From JBBITW01 sp037440525 (GTDB lineage: Bacteria > Desulfobacterota > BSN033 > UBA1163): a stretch of DNA of 15,126 nt. This document shows positions 13,448 to 15,126 of the stretch, in pieces. The notes beneath the pieces are model-generated. The model ran no database searches and was not told the DNA's origin. It saw nothing but the letters and a program-made list of their open reading frames with translations. A program made the translations under genes and the position numbers. Location: NCBI GenBank assembly GCA_037440525.1, contig JBBITW010000084.1, positions 1 to 15,126 on the forward strand. Direction: 5' to 3'. The first letter of the stretch is position 1, and each line of letters starts with the position of its first letter.

Positions 13448-14494
13448 TTAATTAATCATCTTGCCCTGAAGCTGGCCGCAAGCGGCAGAGATATCTGAGC
13501 CCTTGCTCTTTCGGATAATTGCTGTGAGTCCACCTCTTAGCAAAATCTCCTGAAATCTTCTTATTTTCTCTTCAGAAGTTCGCCTGAATGGGATACCAGG
13601 CCACTCATTAAGGGGAATCAGATTGACTTTTGAAGGAATTCCTTTAAGAATTTTTAATAATCTTTTTGCATCCTCAAGAGAGTCATTTTCACCATCAATG
13701 AGAACATACTCAAAAGTGATCCTTGATCTCGGCGGGAGAGGGAAAACACGACAGACCTCCAGAATCCTTTTTAGTTGGTGCCGACGATTTACAGGCATCA
13801 GGCGGGTTCGGGTCTCTTCATCCGCTGCATTGATTGAAATGGCAAGCCTAAAACGAATATTCTCCATTTTAAGCTGCTCAAGTTGGGGTAGAAGGCCTAC
13901 TGTGGAGAGTGTTACCTTTCGATATGAGAAACCCAATGCTTCAGGATGGGTCATCAGCTCAATTGCCTTCAATGTATGAGAGTAATTGGCTAATGGTTCT
14001 CCCATTCCCATAAGAACGATATTGGTTATAGAGTCTTGCCCCCTTAGCATATTTTTAACCGCAAGGATCTGATTAATAATCTCTGAAACACTTAAATTCC
14101 TCTTTAATCCATTTTTGCCTGTAAGGCAAAAACGACAGCCCATAGCACATCCAACCTGAGTTGATACACAGAGGGTAAGGCGTTTCTTCTCAGGGATCAG
14201 AACGCTCTCAATCCTTTCTCCATCTTCACATTCAAATAGGAACTTATTTGTATTATCCTTGCTCTTTTCCAGATGAATAAGGCTAAGAGAGGAGATATAG
14301 GCAATCTTGCTCAATTCTTCACGGAAGCCTTTTGAAAGATTTGTCATCTCATCAAATGATGAGACACAATTCTGGTAAAGCCATTTCAGTATCTGCCTTG
14401 ATCGATAACTCTCTTTTCCCAAATGGGATATGAATCCTTCGAGTTCTTTGGGACTCAGATTTTTGAGGTCTATCTTCTGTTTATGAGCATTCAA
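13448..14494 (-). CDS. rlmN: Dual-specificity 23S rRNA/tRNA adenine-C2 methyltransferase
   Basis: Radical-SAM enzyme that methylates C2 of A2503 in 23S rRNA and of A37 in certain tRNAs; 348 residues. The radical-SAM cluster is CAMGCRFC with Cys116, Cys120 and Cys123. The two extra catalytic Cys of this family are present: Cys109 (LCVSTQVGC) and Cys339 (AACGQL), seven residues ahead of the cluster and near the C-terminus as in E. coli. MGMGEPLANY (162-171), TLSTVGLLP (195-203) and NLIPLNEWPG (291-300) confirm RlmN; unlike Cfr relatives there is nothing to suggest C8 methylation. The start TTG overlaps the ndk stop (14491-14494), so translation is probably coupled to ndk. The ribosome binding site inside ndk (GGAG) is about 11 bases away, rather far. 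Confidence 0.96.
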   Translation of the reverse strand: MNAHKQKIDLKNLSPKELEGFISHLGKESYRSRQILKWLYQNCVSSFDEMTNLSKGFREELSKIAYISSLSLIHLEKSKDNTNKFLFECEDGERIESVLIPEKKRLTLCVSTQVGCAMGCRFCLTGKNGLKRNLSVSEIINQILAVKNMLRGQDSITNIVLMGMGEPLANYSHTLKAIELMTHPEALGFSYRKVTLSTVGLLPQLEQLKMENIRFRLAISINAADEETRTRLMPVNRRHQLKRILEVCRVFPLPPRSRITFEYVLIDGENDSLEDAKRLLKILKGIPSKVNLIPLNEWPGIPFRRTSEEKIRRFQEILLRGGLTAIIRKSKGSDISAACGQLQGKMIN

Positions 14495-14910
14495 CTTTGG
14501 AAGATCTCCAGTGCGTTGAAGAAGTATCCAACCTCGAAAGAGGCTGTTTGAGGTCCATCAGATCCATGGACCACATTTCGCTCAATATTTGTTCCATACT
14601 GATTTCTCAATGTTCCTTCTTCAGCCTCCTTAGGGTCAGTTGCGCCCATGATGCGCCTCGTCTTAGATATTGCATCCTCTCCTTCGAGCACCATAACAAC
14701 CGAGGGCCCGGAGGACATGAAGCTCGTCAGGCTCTCAAAGAAAGGTTTACCTCTATGGACTTCGTAGAAGCCTTCAGCCTCTTTTTTACTCATCTTGATC
14801 ATCTTAATTCCAACAACCTTAAGTCCATTCTGTTCAAAGCGTCGAATTATCTCACCAATAAGGTTTCTCTTTACTCCATCAGGTTTCACAATCGATAATG
14901 TTCTTTCCAT
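14491..14910 (-). CDS. ndk: Nucleoside diphosphate kinase
   Basis: Transfers the gamma-phosphate from ATP to other nucleoside diphosphates through a phosphohistidine; cytoplasmic, oligomeric. From the ATG at 14910 the product is 139 residues, the usual length. Family features: TLSIVKPDGVKRNLIGEI (4-21), PFFESLTSFMSSGPSVVMVLEG (57-78), IMGATDPKEAEEGTLRNQYG (87-106), and NVVHGSDGP with the phosphorylated His115. An in-frame GTG at 14922 would add four residues, but its next two codons are the Shine-Dalgarno sequence GGAGGG itself, so the ATG is chosen. The gene leads a two-gene unit with rlmN, overlapping by TTGA. Confidence 0.97.
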   Translation of the reverse strand: MERTLSIVKPDGVKRNLIGEIIRRFEQNGLKVVGIKMIKMSKKEAEGFYEVHRGKPFFESLTSFMSSGPSVVMVLEGEDAISKTRRIMGATDPKEAEEGTLRNQYGTNIERNVVHGSDGPQTASFEVGYFFNALEIFQS

Positions 14911-14914
14911 ATAT

Positions 14915-14920
14915 CCCTCC
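14915..14920 (-). promoter_or_regulatory. Ribosome binding site deciding the ndk start
   Basis: GGAGGG on the minus strand stands four to five bases before the ATG at 14910, and lies inside the reading frame of the alternative GTG at 14922, which therefore is not the start. Confidence 0.75.
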
Positions 14921-14944
14921 ACATTAGATTTTATAATTTCTATA

Positions 14945-14972
14945 TTTATCCTTCACAAATCCTCTCTGTCAA
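14945..14972 (-). promoter_or_regulatory. Likely sigma70-type promoter for ndk-rlmN
   Basis: On the minus strand a perfect TTGACA (14972-14967) is followed after 16 bases by GATAAA (14950-14945), a four-of-six match to the -10 consensus. The ndk ATG is 35 bases further. The -35 box lies about 17 bases from the end of repeat copy C. Confidence 0.5.
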
Positions 14973-14988
14973 GCCTACAAAAAGAGAT

Positions 14989-15126
14989 CTCTGAAAAAGT
15001 ATTAAAAACGATTTTTTGAACTGGGGAGTTGGGGTGGAAAAGCCTTCGCCTCTCGGCAAGAGCAAATACCGATAATAATATGGCACCATTGATTAATACC
15101 TTGAAAATGCTTAATTTTCTCTTAAA
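14989..15126. repeat. Dispersed palindromic repeat, copy C (left part, cut by window end)
   Basis: It starts with CTCTGAAAAAGT (14989-15000), the inverse of ACTTTTTCAGAG at 6966-6977 in copy A. From TGGGGAG at 15022 it matches the left arm of copy A (GGTGGAAAAGCCTTCG shared), has nine or so extra bases around CTCT-CGGCA-AGAG, then the 47-base centre at 15066-15112 that is 44/47 identical to 6831-6877. The right arm should lie beyond 15126. Same orientation as copies A and B. Confidence 0.7.

Noticed and set aside
14497..14898. 133-codon open frame on the plus strand opposite ndk
   Set aside because: It is the antisense of a certain ndk gene, with low-complexity Ser/Leu/His-rich translation and no start signals.

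Overview
The window looks like a piece of chromosome from a moderately AT-rich Gram-negative bacterium. Two lipoprotein-maturation enzymes (LspA, Lgt) and an HtpX-type inner-membrane protease point to a diderm. The gene order fmt - DUF116 - htpX - rsmB - rpe, the ndk-rlmN pair and the style of the proteins fit Desulfobacterota ('deltaproteobacteria') or a neighbouring phylum; this is inference from remembered gene orders, not a database result. Sixteen protein genes are supported. TTG starts are frequent (def, fmt, the DUF116 gene, rsmB, rlmN, and probably the transporter). Three gene pairs are joined by the same 4-base TTGA start/stop overlap.

Layout. 1-171: leader with a possible promoter. 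172-6531 (+): a tightly packed run ileS, lspA, lgt, def, fmt, DUF116 membrane protein. It combines tRNA-Ile charging, lipoprotein lipidation and signal-peptide removal, and formylation/deformylation of the N-terminal methionine. 6532-7050: a 519-base gene-free stretch made of repeats: a long imperfect palindromic element (copy A), with a small inverted-repeat element bounded by a 9-bp direct repeat just upstream. Fourteen bases past copy A is a perfect-consensus sigma70-type promoter. 7051-9281 (+): htpX and rsmB. 9282-9538: a half copy (copy B) of the same repeat beginning on the last base of the rsmB stop codon, then a REP-like hairpin cluster and a possible promoter. 9539-13430 (+): rpe followed by five closely spaced genes: a TIGR04076-like protein, a DMT/EamA transporter, a nitroreductase-family flavoprotein, an unrecognised 102-residue protein and an SDR oxidoreductase. 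13448-14910 (-): ndk then rlmN, converging on the SDR gene with only 17 bases between. 14911-15126: ndk promoter region and the left part of a third repeat copy (copy C), cut by the window end.

Most genes are ordinary housekeeping. The least explained parts are (1) the dispersed structured repeat family, whose central segment is better conserved (44 of 47 bases between copies A and C) than its arms and which has one compensatory base-pair change in a small hairpin between copies A and B, and (2) the rpe-linked small-molecule/redox operon with an unrecognised small protein. I see no tRNA, rRNA, CRISPR array, transposase or phage gene.
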